Below are positions 1 through 10,600 of a stretch of DNA of 30,511 nucleotides, in pieces. Numbering within the stretch: position 1 is the stretch's first letter; each line of letters begins with the position of its first letter. The position numbers and the translations under genes are program-made. The stretch comes from Ectocarpus siliculosus (taxonomy: Eukaryota; Sar; Phaeophyceae; Ectocarpales; Ectocarpaceae): assembly GCA_000310025.1 (NCBI GenBank), contig FN649741.1, positions 7,421,926 to 7,452,436 of the forward strand. The letters are read 5' to 3'. Below the pieces are notes generated by a model. That model searched no databases. It saw only the letters and a list, made by a program, of their open reading frames with translations, and was not told where the DNA came from.

Positions 1-3000
1 TAGAGGGGGGAGGGGGGGCCGGGGGTACACGCGTTGACGGATGTTTGAAGGCGACGGGGACGTCCCCATGCGCTTCCGGCATACGACAAGAATGACGTCG
101 GGTTAGATGGAGGTACCTATTGCACCTGTACAAAGGCGGGTGAGCGTATTCTGTCCAATCGCACGACAGAAAGACCATCGTCGTCGTGGAGAAGTGGCTG
201 CAGAAAAAAATCGATCGGATCTTTGGAGTTTCGCATTTCGCACAGGCGTACCACTACGGTAGCGGTATTGGCGTGCGTTGTTTCATGAGCGTCAGCCACA
301 ATACCAACTACCTTCCGCCATCACTGCTGTAGATATTCAGTATATTCCCGCACGCTTAGAACTCTTGTCTGCCGTCGCTCTCCGGAGAGCCTTCCGAAAT
401 TAGTGGTACTTCAATGTCATGGGTAGGTGGTACAACACATGTCGTATAATTCATGAAGCAGATGAACAGCAGCACATCGGTCCCAGAGCGCAAGCTCTCT
501 GGTCAGCTGGGTCGTGGTAAGCCTTTCACCTTCAACACCCCACCCCATACAACACAACCTCTCGTTAGCACCGAACGAGCGAAAAACATCCCTCGCAGGC
601 GCCGTAAAACCCGTCGGTAAGGTAGGCATGCTACTTCAGTTGCTGCAGTTGAGAAACTGTGAGACGCAATCTGCCATGTACCGCTGTTCTCCATTACCTC
701 GCACTGCATCTTTGTTCCTTGTCGGCGGTGTCATTACTGCTATTGAAGAATTCAGCACCCCGGGACGGTGGGTGGAGGTATGCCACGAAACGGCGACAAC
801 CATAACACACACATGGAAGTACAACCTTACTGTACCAGAGAGGAGTGTTCAAGCTACGCGCGCGGGAAGAGAAGTCACCATGCGCCTCACATGGCACACA
901 AAAACGGCTGTTCCTGTGGCGTTCATCCATGCCGGGCCCACCGATCAAACACAACACAGCTAGGCATCGGGGTGGCTACCCATCCGTGTCGTCGGAATCA
1001 CCGCACCAATGTCGGTGCCTCGCGTTCCATATGATAGGTCACCGCAAAACGTTACAGCAACACGGAGGGAGGGTAGTCAGCGTGCGACAAATGCACTCTG
1101 AATCGGCTGCTTCTGTTCACCTGTCGGCCTGGGCGACCCGCAAAGCTCCCCTGCAGGAGAGGCACGTCGCAGTCACCCCCACTCGGCGAAGCCGCGTGCT
1201 GATTCCGCAGCACCGCCTCCCTGCAAGAAGACTGGTGATGCGGTGGTGTTGCCTGGACCACAGGCTGCCCCAGACAAACGTAAACACCGCACGCCAGGAG
1301 CACGTAGAGTCAACAACAACAACGGACGTCAGCCTTTTCGAACGGGAGCGGCCACTACTGCGATAGGGGTGAGAGCACGCACGGTTCCGCCAAGCGTCTT
1401 TTCCAATCGAAGTGCTCTCATTTGGAGCACGGCCCTTCCTCTCTCTCTCATGTTCAACGCATCATGTGTCGGAGACCTACAACGCCACGCACTCTGTAGG
1501 TCGCATCAGCGGCCCACACAGACCGCCGAAATATGAAAAGATGGTAGAGAGAGATGGGTCACCAGAAACTGCTGCTGCAAACATGAGGAGCATGCACGCG
1601 ACGCTAGAGTAAACCGTCTAGCTAGGATGCTAGGCTCCCGCACCGCCAGAACGCGCGTTGGGGAGTGCCGCACCTGAAACGAAGCCGCCTGGTCGCTCAG
1701 CAGCCCCAGGCAAACTAGCGAGCAGGCCTTCCCCCACACCTCCCACGGCCGGCCTTTAGTGCTACTGCTGCTGCTGCTAAAAGGACGCGTGCAGCCCTGC
1801 TGGCCCGCGAGACGCCGCCTTGCAGCAACCCCTCTCATGCCACCGCAATCACCCCCCGGGGTCGCACTCCCAGCAGCAGCCCCACGCCCAGCAGAACCTC
1901 TGTCTTGGGTGCCTTGATGAAGTGCCACGGCGGTCTCATCTACTGCTGCAGTGTCGCATCGTGCTAAAACGCGGTGCACCGCTGCTGCCATCTCCTCCTC
2001 GGCATCTGCCCCACCGCGCCGCCCTGCCCCCCTTCTCCCCTTGCGAGCCATCCCTTTAGCAGCTCGTCCTGCTGCCGTGCACCCGTACCGGCGTCTTGGT
2101 GCTAGTCTTGTGTGCCCAAGAGGCAGCAGCGGCGGCGGCGGAGACTGCTACCTTGGCTACTACACCCACGTACTGCAGCTTGACTTTCTCCCCCTGGCGA
2201 AAACGCCGCGGGATTTCGATTTTTTGTTGTCGTTTGACTGAAACTGAGAAATGCTTTTCAGAGGGGGGCTTCATGCTGCTGTTGCGAATTTCCAGCTCCG
2301 TGCTCGCTCACAGCCAGCAGCACTTACCATGTACGCCACTTCACGCTACACTTGGTGTTGGCGAACATGGAGGTTGAATATTTGTGCCAACATGTTCGGA
2401 TAAAGTGTTCCAAATACAAATGAGTCAGCGCGGTGATTCCGTACACAGCAGCAGTGTTTTAGTCCCCTCTCTACCGCAAGTGGGAGGCCGCGTACTGCTG
2501 TAGTGACCGTTTATTCGGCTGGCACAGACTGAATCACCCTGCCATTCTGTACTTTGAATAGTGCCGGTGTCAGGTATTATCGTGCCGGTCAATTCTCTGG
2601 GCACATGCCGGCACTATACTGCAAACACAGCCCCTCCCCCCACTACTACTGCAACAGCCCCCCCCCCCACTACTTGTACAAGTACTGCACATCCGCCGCA
2701 CGGTATGTTCCTTCGACGCTTCGTTTGTCTCCTTAATAGCAGCCGCCATGTAATGATGTGATAAGTGAGTTGTTTTGGGCTCAAAAAGTCATGAAACAGC
2801 AACGAAAAAGAAGAGTGTTGGCACGTACTCTAGTGGCGCACGTTGTTGATCGGAAAACGTGACAATCCGTCATCTTGCCCAGCGCTGGCGAGAGGGGCAT
2901 GGGACCTCCCGGTAGATCACTGGCCATGGCAGCGATGGGACTCGACCCCCCCCACATTAGATTTCTCGGTAGCAAAATTTCCTTCCTTGGCTTCTGACTA

Positions 3001-3597
3001 CATAGCCTCGTAGTACCGAGAACATTTGCTGCCCACAGAGTCCTCAAAAGAGACAGCATACAAGTGGTTCATTCAGTTGAAAACACGCTGGATCCCGCAA
3101 ATCCCGGTTGTTACCAGAATGCAGTATTTTTCTCTTTTCCCCGTCCGTTTGTGTTTCTAGGCGTAAAGGAGAGCGTCGTGTAGCGTTACTTACACAAGAG
3201 TAAGCAGAGTCTGAAACAAGGGAACTACAGTATTCTAGGGCAGCACACGTCGAACGACGCCCCACCGCCAACAAGGCAACCACCCACCCACCCGCGTACA
3301 GCGAGTCTGTGACACGCCCAAGCCACGAGTAACAGCTAAGCGCCGCGTTTTCGATTGTTGCATTTACCGAGCTCGACCATCCAAATCCTGCCGGTGCCAA
3401 CCGCAGTTCTTCAACGCGTGTTTTTCGTCTGCAACCTTGCACATGTCCCAAAGCACAGCAGCGGCAGTACTTTGCACCCAGTACAACAGTACCGCGGAAA
3501 CATGTTTTCCCCTACAGCAGTGCTTGCTCGGTGGGAGGTTGCTGCGATTCGTCTCCTTCTTCCCCTTGGCCTTCCTCTTTCTCCTCTACCGGTGTTG
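1..3597. other. No gene recognised (downstream of the S1-domain gene)
   Basis: About 3.6 kb without a gene I can defend. Open frames are short, overlap on both strands and show no recognisable domain. Low-complexity patches occur: G-rich sequence at 1-30, C-rich CAC/CCC sequence at 2632-2680 and CAG/CTG runs near 1760-1790. The stretch 1506-2274 has a coding-like composition on the minus strand and is listed separately. The 3' untranslated region of the S1-domain gene presumably lies just below 3598. Confidence 0.5.
1506..2274 (-). other. Weak candidate coding region, minus strand
   Basis: Two adjacent minus-strand open stretches look protein-like but do not join into a clean gene. The first starts at an ATG at 2274 and contains KIEIPRRFRQGEKVKLQYVG, somewhat like a small beta-barrel domain, then an alanine run, ending at a TAA near 2056. 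The second starts at an ATG at 2051 and begins with a basic, Gly/Arg-rich segment, then an acidic and helical-looking segment and an SSSSSS run. A consensus donor (GTAAGT) lies on the minus strand at about 2321-2327, so there could be an upstream exon. I found no phase-consistent model joining the parts. This may be a decayed or incompletely modelled gene, or chance. No function can be proposed. Confidence 0.2.
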
Positions 3598-6500
3598 CTA
3601 CATCGTTACATCAGCCTCAGGCCCGGCGGATTCGGCGTCGGTTCGTTGTTGGGCGGGCAAAGCGTCTATCTCCGCCGCAATATCTAACTCCTGCCCTACG
3701 CCTGTTGCTGCTGCTGCTGCTGCAGAAGAGGCGTCGTCTTCTTGGTGGTTTTCATCCTTGGCCGCGCCGAGCCCTCCCCATGCGACGAAGTCGATCGTTG
3801 CCTTGTCGTCTGCCAATCAAAACACGGCACGAAGAGGAAAGCAACGTGCAAGCGAGAAAAGGGGGGATGAAGGCGGGGTACGACAAACAAAACGCGAATT
3901 TTTGAAGAATCCCACACATTGCCAACAGTGGCCCAGGAGGAAGGGGCAACATCGACCCCAATCAACCGCACCATCCCGAAAAAGGGGCACCGTGGTTCAG
4001 AATTCGTGTGGTGGTGGGCCACTCGGCCCCTTCCCTCGGAAGTTCACCAACCCCGCGACAGACGGGATTTCAGTCCACACACCGCGGCAATCAACCAACG
4101 GCGCGGGAAAAGCGTTGATAGCTCGCATGACGTGCCTTGCGCCCGTTGACCAACGACCTCCAGATGGGTGCAACGCTGACATGCAAACTCGCTCGTAGGA
4201 ATTCGACGTTATCATCGTACGTGAATTTCTGAAAGATATGGACAATAGGTGTGGCTACCATCGAGGTTCTTACCCTTCGCCCCCCTCCGCTTGCTCGTTT
4301 CGATATCCTCGATGCGCACGGTGATCAAGTCCCCGGGCTTGGTCTTGTTGGACAAGTTGACGAACTTTTGCCCTTCCTCCGAGTTGCGGATGTTGCTCGC
4401 ACGAAGCACCGACAACTGAGCAAACATCACGTCCACAAGAAGCATCGACTCATGCACCTGCGGAAAGAGAACACAGTAGGAACACGCCAAAGCACAGCAG
4501 TGCAAGAGTTGTGGGTCTCGGCATGCGTCCGGAGGAGCAGTGAGGTACACGCAGGTGGAACGAAACCCCACAAGACAAAACCTCAAGCCGCGCGAACGCC
4601 GTACAGAGGAGCGGTTTCCAGCGGGCGCCAGAGGGTGCACAAACCAACCAAGCACAAGAGAACAGCCGTCAACCTTTAGGGGCAGTGGCGAAGAAAACCA
4701 TGTATTTAGTGGTAGCTCATACTCATACGAACGTGGACCCCCAAGACAACCCGGCACCTCTTGAACACCCGGCGCGCCACGGACAGACATTCACTTGGGT
4801 GTCACACACGTCGAATACGTCTGACATGGGGGGAGAGGCTAAATGGCGGGTTGAATAACCCACAAGTTGCTCATAATTTGCAGGAGCCATGAAGCTAGTA
4901 GACACACCTGTACCACGGCACCGAGACAACTGGCCGATCAAGGTCTAAAGCTGACAAATTACATTCCAGGCGGTGCAATCAAACGACGGATAAATTACCA
5001 GCCACCGTGCGCCGTCGAGACCCAATAACAACGCTTCCGTTAGGCTCGAGGAAACTCGGGGAAAAGACAATCGACCTCTCTCAAGGGGAAGAGTTAGGCG
5101 ACCTTTAGACAGCAAGACGGCTTCCACGCCCTCGGAGAACACCCGCTTGCTGCTCTGGCTACCCAACTGTCACCTGCAGAGCAACAATCTTGTGGCTACC
5201 AAACGCAAGACAGGTTCGACGCCCTCGGAGAACGCCCGCGTGCTGCTGTGGCTACCCAACTGTCGCCTGTGGAGCAACAATCTTGTGGCTACCAAACTGT
5301 CAACGTACAGGACATACAGCAGCGATGCATCTGGTGCCATTGCAGAGGTTCTTCGTATATTGCAGAGGCACAAAAATCATTCAGGGAAAGACAAGGGTTG
5401 TACCTCGCGGACGTATCCCTCTACGATGTCGCCCACCGCGTGCCGTCTTCCCTTCTTGTGGAGGCGCTCTCTTCGGCTGTTTCGCGATCGCTGCCGCTTC
5501 GAGTCGCGCAGTTTAAGGACCTGCATTATTCAGTACGCAGAGTTGGCCAATTGGTGGTGCGAAGAGGAGTGTAATGGTGCATGGGAAACGACAGCGGCAG
5601 AGATCTCGGACAATGCGGTCGTCATCGCTGCAAGAGGGCCCACCGCGTGGCGTCTACGACAACAGAACAGAGGTCCGGATATATCGAGCATTGGGGGAGA
5701 GGCACCTGTGCCGGGAAGGGTCGTTTTTCCACAACAAAAAGTCTTGCACAAGCCTGGTGTCATCGCTGCCTCTTGGCAGTAGACCGCCTATTCCACCCGC
5801 ACGCAGAAGAACCACCAGCCTACAGCCGCACATCGTGATGCCATATACTAGTAGATGTACCACGGGAGCAGTACTAGATAGGACCAAGTGGAACATTTCG
5901 GCCAACCAGAAGCTTACACCCACCAAGCCACCAGCTAGACACAGCTGCGTCGGCAGGCGAAACAGGCTTCAAAAAAAAAAAAGCAAACTGGTGTCGTCGA
6001 AACAACAAAGCCTACCTTGTCCTTGTTGATGTTGGGGTCGAGAGACAGAGTCATGCGTCCCGCGTTGGGAAACACGTCCTTGACATATGCCGTGAGGTGG
6101 ATTCCCTTCTTCACCTCCACCTCGCAATCCTTGACGCCGGGGGTGCCCTCCAGCGCGTACGGGCGTTTGATATCCGTCAGGTGGAGGAATCCCGTCACTG
6201 GGACAATCTTGTTCTGGAAGAGTAACAGCAGTTGTCGAGGGACGGCGGCGTGGTGGTATGTATTCCAAGGTTCAAACCAGCTATTTACAGTAAATGCCGG
6301 GTACATGTGTACGTCGGTGGTACGCAAATACAGTAGGTGCTACTGGGCGATGGGGGCCAAAGAAAACATGTTCTCCACCCTTCGTGTGAACTCCGCTCAA
6401 AAGCGCGGGCAACTTCGCTACAGCAGTACTCGTGCACAATGGCAACAGGATCTCCGAACGACAGGAGGAGCCCCCTAGCCGGCCTGCATGGAGCACATCT

Positions 6501-7160
6501 AGGGGTAAATCGCTATCCGGTCTTTGGCCCATCTGCTCCCTCGTTTGAAAACCGGAGATGCAATACGCAACCCGCAACCTCACGTCCTTGTGTACTTCAC
6601 GTGATCGGAAGAAACAAGCAAGATCTCGTAGCACCTTGATAGGCAAGCCGATCGTGGCACCACCGGCACCGGCTCATCCCCCCAGGCAGGACACCCACCT
6701 TTGACCCCTGCCGTACGACGCTGCAGTCCACAAACGCAGCGAAGTTTGTTGTGTCCGCCACGTACCCGATAACCTTATCGCCCGTCTTCAGCTCCTTGAT
6801 CCATCGCCTCCCCGCCTTGGCAGCAGCACCGCCACTATTCCGCTGCTTTTTTTCGGTGGCCCCGCCGGTGTTGCCGGGAGTTGAACCAGCGGCAGTGGCG
6901 GCGACGTTTGAACGGCTGGTTGCACCGCTCCCGTCATCATCGACCTCGGCAACCGCCGTATTCGACAGGTCAAGCCCGTCTGCTGCGGACATGCTGGTTG
7001 CCCTGCAATGTCTACTTCCTCTGCATGAGTGTTGCGGCGCGAACGCCATGCCGCCTGATGCGAGGAAGGCATGGCAAGGCGGCGCTCCTCCGCACCTGAG
7101 AAGGGCGATGGTGACAGCCGCGGCAGCTGTAGTAGCCGCCCATCTGCCTGCGGTGGTCAT
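3598..7160 (-). CDS. Plastid-targeted S1-domain RNA-binding protein (4 exons, 351 aa)
   Basis: Minus-strand exons 7160-6699, 6213-6016, 4457-4274 and 3809-3598; junction phases 0, 0 and 1 agree and every intron is GT-AG. The ATG at 7160 opens a signal peptide (alanine-rich, AAVTIALL core) followed by GGMAFAP, the plastid bipartite signal of red-lineage algae, then a Ser/Ala/Gly-rich linker. An S1 beta-barrel spans about residues 124-215, built from LKTGDKVIGYVADTTNFAAF in exon 1 plus VTGFLHLTDI and HLTAYVKDVFPNAGRMTLSL in exon 2. Residues 221-281 are a conserved-looking tail ending in a basic KRRGAK segment. The last exon is acidic with an alanine run and stops at TAG 3600-3598. S1 domains bind single-stranded RNA in ribosomal protein S1, RNases and translation factors, so a role in plastid translation or RNA turnover is likely. 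Only one S1 domain is visible, unlike multi-domain plastid S1. The product beyond the domain level is not identified. Confidence 0.82.
4458..6015 (-). other. Intron 2 of the S1-domain gene, unusually open on the opposite strand
   Basis: This 1558 bp intron lies between exons with matching phase 0. It holds the 93 bp tandem repeat. The plus strand is open for 211 codons from 5147 to 5782, and the other two plus frames are also open for about 108 codons each in 5190-5574. I recognise no domain in any of the three translations. An A-run at 5972-5983 lies close to the minus-strand donor. Confidence 0.6.
5115..5303. repeat. 93 bp tandem repeat, two copies
   Basis: Two head-to-tail copies with a 93 bp period (5115-5207 and 5208 to about 5300) share GCCCTCGGAGAAC, GGCTACCCAACTGTC and GAGCAACAATCTTGTGGCTA with few mismatches. 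The period is a multiple of three, so an open frame is maintained as a 31-residue repeat. The repeat lies in an intron of the minus-strand S1-domain gene. Confidence 0.85.
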
Positions 7161-7634
7161 GTTGTTTGAAGTTTGAAGACAAAACGTTCCCGAGATTCGC
7201 ACTCGTATCCCCTGGCCAGATGCGTGATGGGAGAAATAACCACCAGACGATGAGAGTTAGAGTAGGCACACTCTTACCCGAGCGATGGCAGCGAGAGCAG
7301 ACGCGTGGTCCTGCTCCCAGCCAGGCCAGCGCTGCACTTAACAGAGGGGGCACGCAGAGTGTACATTGAATACCCATCGTGTTTGAGTCTGTGGGGCCCC
7401 TTGCTTCGAGCGACAGCAGAGCACCGGCCGGTGCAGTACATACATACATCTCCCGCGGACTCACCGCCAGGCCGTCAGAGAGGTTGACTTTCCCTTGCCG
7501 AAGTCAGAAGTCCTCCCCGGAGTCATCGACAGCGTCACCCAGCCCCCACAACATTTATTGTCTGCTCTGGAGAACAACAGATCGGCAGGGGGGGAGAGCA
7601 CACACCCAGAACAGCCAACGCAGACATCAGAAAC
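7161..7634. promoter_or_regulatory. Divergent promoter region shared by two plastid-protein genes
   Basis: This 474 bp stretch separates the start codon of the S1-domain gene (minus, 7160) from that of the FN3-like plastid protein gene (plus, 7635). It must hold both 5' untranslated regions and probably both promoters. I see no clear TATA box. Shared control of the two genes is inferred from geometry only. Confidence 0.5.
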
Positions 7635-10600
7635 ATGACGAGGTGCATCAGCATGTGTTTGGTAGCAATGGCAGCAGCGCCACTGACCAAGGCCTTCGTG
7701 GCGCCAGGCAGCAGCCTTTCCGTGTCGGTGCTAGGACGTGAGGGCGTCACCCGCTCGTGCTCGAAGGTGAGCAGTGTTGCGGCAGATTTTCCCCCGGAAA
7801 CTCTCTCTCTGCGGTGGTATCCTTGCTAGGGGCGCGTACGTAAACAGACCAGTAGACGTCAGCGTTGACATCCGGCATGTATCCTTCATGGAGACTTGCA
7901 ATGCACACGCGTTTGCGGTCGTTCCTGCGACAGCAGCCACCAATGTGTCGCTGTGTTGTTGGAGTAAAGTGACTTGCGTCGGCACTGGTCCGGCCCCACT
8001 CAACAAACACACGACTCCGGTATCTATGCTTCAAAAGTAGCTCCTGTTCGTGTCTTGTCCTTCGAGACCGCAAGCAAGCGCAGTCAACATGCATGTTCTG
8101 CTGTTGCGCTTATACCACCTCGGAGTACATGTATTGGGACCGAACACACTCAAACCATGCTGTCGTTCGCGAAACAAGCATGTGACCGCTAGAGGCGAAT
8201 CATTGATTCAGTGTCAATTTTTTTCCCCATTATCCACGTACCCTGGCGGTGGTTTCTGCTCTCTCCGCACATGACATGATCCCAATGTTTTGTTTTGTTT
8301 TCTGGTACAATACAGTAGCACTTCGCACAGCAGTACCAAGAGCAGTGGTGGGTCTCGGGTGGGTGGGAGACAAGGGTAGAAGTAAATACCGTAACTTGCG
8401 CGCGATTGCGCGTCGAGTTCCGTGGGCGGTAAACGAAGCTGCACACCAGCAGTACATAGAGAACGGGGTTTTGTATCCCTGTCGCTCTCCCTATTTATAG
8501 TATGTTGTACAACCAGCGTTTGACGGTGCGCGCGCTCACAATCCGATGCTAATATTGTTTACAACAGCATCACGTCGCAGACAAACACTATTTTAACAGC
8601 TCAGCGACGTCCAGCCTCTAGCCGTTAGACCATTGACCTCGTATCCCTACATTGCCGGGACGGAGCGATATGCATGGTTCCCGCCGGTCTAGGCTAAATT
8701 AACGAGGGTGAACCCGCAGCTGGTCATCATTGTTGCGTTTGCTGAGAGCCGAACCATATATGCCATGGGGCGACTCATGACAGGGTGCTCATGGCCGTGC
8801 ATGCCGTAGCCGTTCGACCATTGACCTCGCATCCCTACAAAGCCTGGACGGAGCACGCCGGTTTTCGCATTACCAAGCGCGAAGCGCCGTGAGGTATTCA
8901 GCGAGTCGCATGGAGGGTGCGCTGCATCCTGCTAAGGGTGTTGTGCATCTTGTGTTTACTTGCTTGCATGTGCATACGGATGACAGCTGCGAATGACTTC
9001 ATTTGTTTCCTGGTGTTTCACTTCCAGAGACAGCTATAAACGCTGTGTAACTGCCTCGAGGGTGCTCGACTAATTTTAACACAACGTGGTGCGATCATCT
9101 CGTTTGCGCGGAGTGAGGGTTCTCGACCCCGCACAACATGATCTACTCGACCACCGCTGTGGTACTCCTAAAAAAAAACACAGGCAAAAAAGAAAGCGGT
9201 AAGCCGGTTGTCGAACTCACGAAGCGATCGGCGTGTTGTTTTTGAACGTCGTGGCCACGTGAAGAAAACCCAACCCAGATCGCACTCACCGGGAGGGGGA
9301 AGGCGTGATAAAATAGGAAGCTTTTGTTGCGGATCGCTCAACCAAGCCAAGCGTTTCATCTCACGTGACATGAACCCGTTCTGTTTTTGTTGACTTTTTC
9401 TGCCCCCCAAAAAACACGGATTGTCGTTGGCTACGCTACGTGCTGCCGTACGTGGGGCATGACGGCGGTGATGCCACACGCTGCTCCTCTTGTAGGCCTC
9501 AGCTCGCGGCACCAGCAGCACCAGCTGCAGGATGACCAAGAAAACGGAGACGGAAGGAGCCGAGGGAGACAAGAAGAAGACCAAGCCGCCGGCGTGGATG
9601 TTCAACGACGACGGTGTTGCGTACGCCCCGTGGATGGTGGATGCCTTCGACCCCGAGGTGCCTTAACAGTAGTAGTTTGATGCTTTCATGTATATAGAAC
9701 GGGCCTGCAGTTAGGAAATGTTTCGTTAAGAAACAGAGGCTCAACTTTTAATCTTCACCCCAAAAACAAGATATCTGGGTTAAGAACACACAGTTAGCTC
9801 AACGGTAGATCCTACTCTAAACTCTATATAGCAACCTGTGCTCGACAGCGGTGGTGATGAAATAAGAAAATGAGCCTCGACCGGATTTTGAAGTTTCTTG
9901 TCTCCGAACCCGTATTCGTTCGCGGGCTTTGCAGTATCGCTTTATTATTAGGAATTATTCATACAACCAAACAGAGACTATCCATTCGAGACGAGATATG
10001 ACCACAGCAGTCTTTTCTGTTCCCCAAAAGGCGTCGTCACGATCTGAAAATGCCTCTCTAACACTACGCCGGGTTTTAGGAGAAACTTTCGTGCACGAGA
10101 ACCCGCCGGGTTGCCGTAGAGCTCTGCCTGGGTACAGGTAACGGAAAACAGCTGTAATATAATGAGGGTGCAATGCCCTTGAGTCTATCGGATGTTCACC
10201 TGCCGTCGAAACAAGGGAAACAAGCGACAAGATTGTTTGCCCATCCGTCGCGTCCTCCGGCCCCAATCAAACTGCGTTGCCTGGCGGATTACTCACTGCT
10301 AGTCATTAGCACTTCTTGGTTGTATCTGGCGATGGCCTCTGTTTGGAACAGCAGTGTGCAGATCAAACCAAAGCAAGGTTTCTATGCAAGAAAAACAAGA
10401 ATTAATTATCCCTACCAAGCAAGGCTACATCCCAACACTGCTGTCTGCTCCGATTTTTTTACAGAACCTGGCGAAGGTGGCAGCCTCGATCGAAGCTCGT
10501 AAGGAGAAGGAGGCCAACACGGTGCCGGAGGCGCTGGGGGCCCTTGCACGCGACCCGCAGCAGGTAGGTTTGTCGTCGAATTCACCGCGGAGGAGAGTGG

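Noticed and set aside
514-963. 149-codon plus-strand open frame
   Set aside because: No domain, biased composition and equally long overlapping frames on the other strand; consistent with chance.
3437-4198. 253-codon plus-strand open frame
   Set aside because: It overlaps the last exon of the S1-domain gene on the other strand, whose splice phases and protein character are better.
6017-6478. 153-codon plus-strand open frame
   Set aside because: It is antisense to exon 2 of the S1-domain gene, where the minus-strand reading is a recognisable S1 domain.
9788-9860. tRNA-like string GTTAGCTCAACGGTAGA
   Set aside because: It resembles a tRNA D-arm, but no anticodon arm, T-loop or closing acceptor stem follows.
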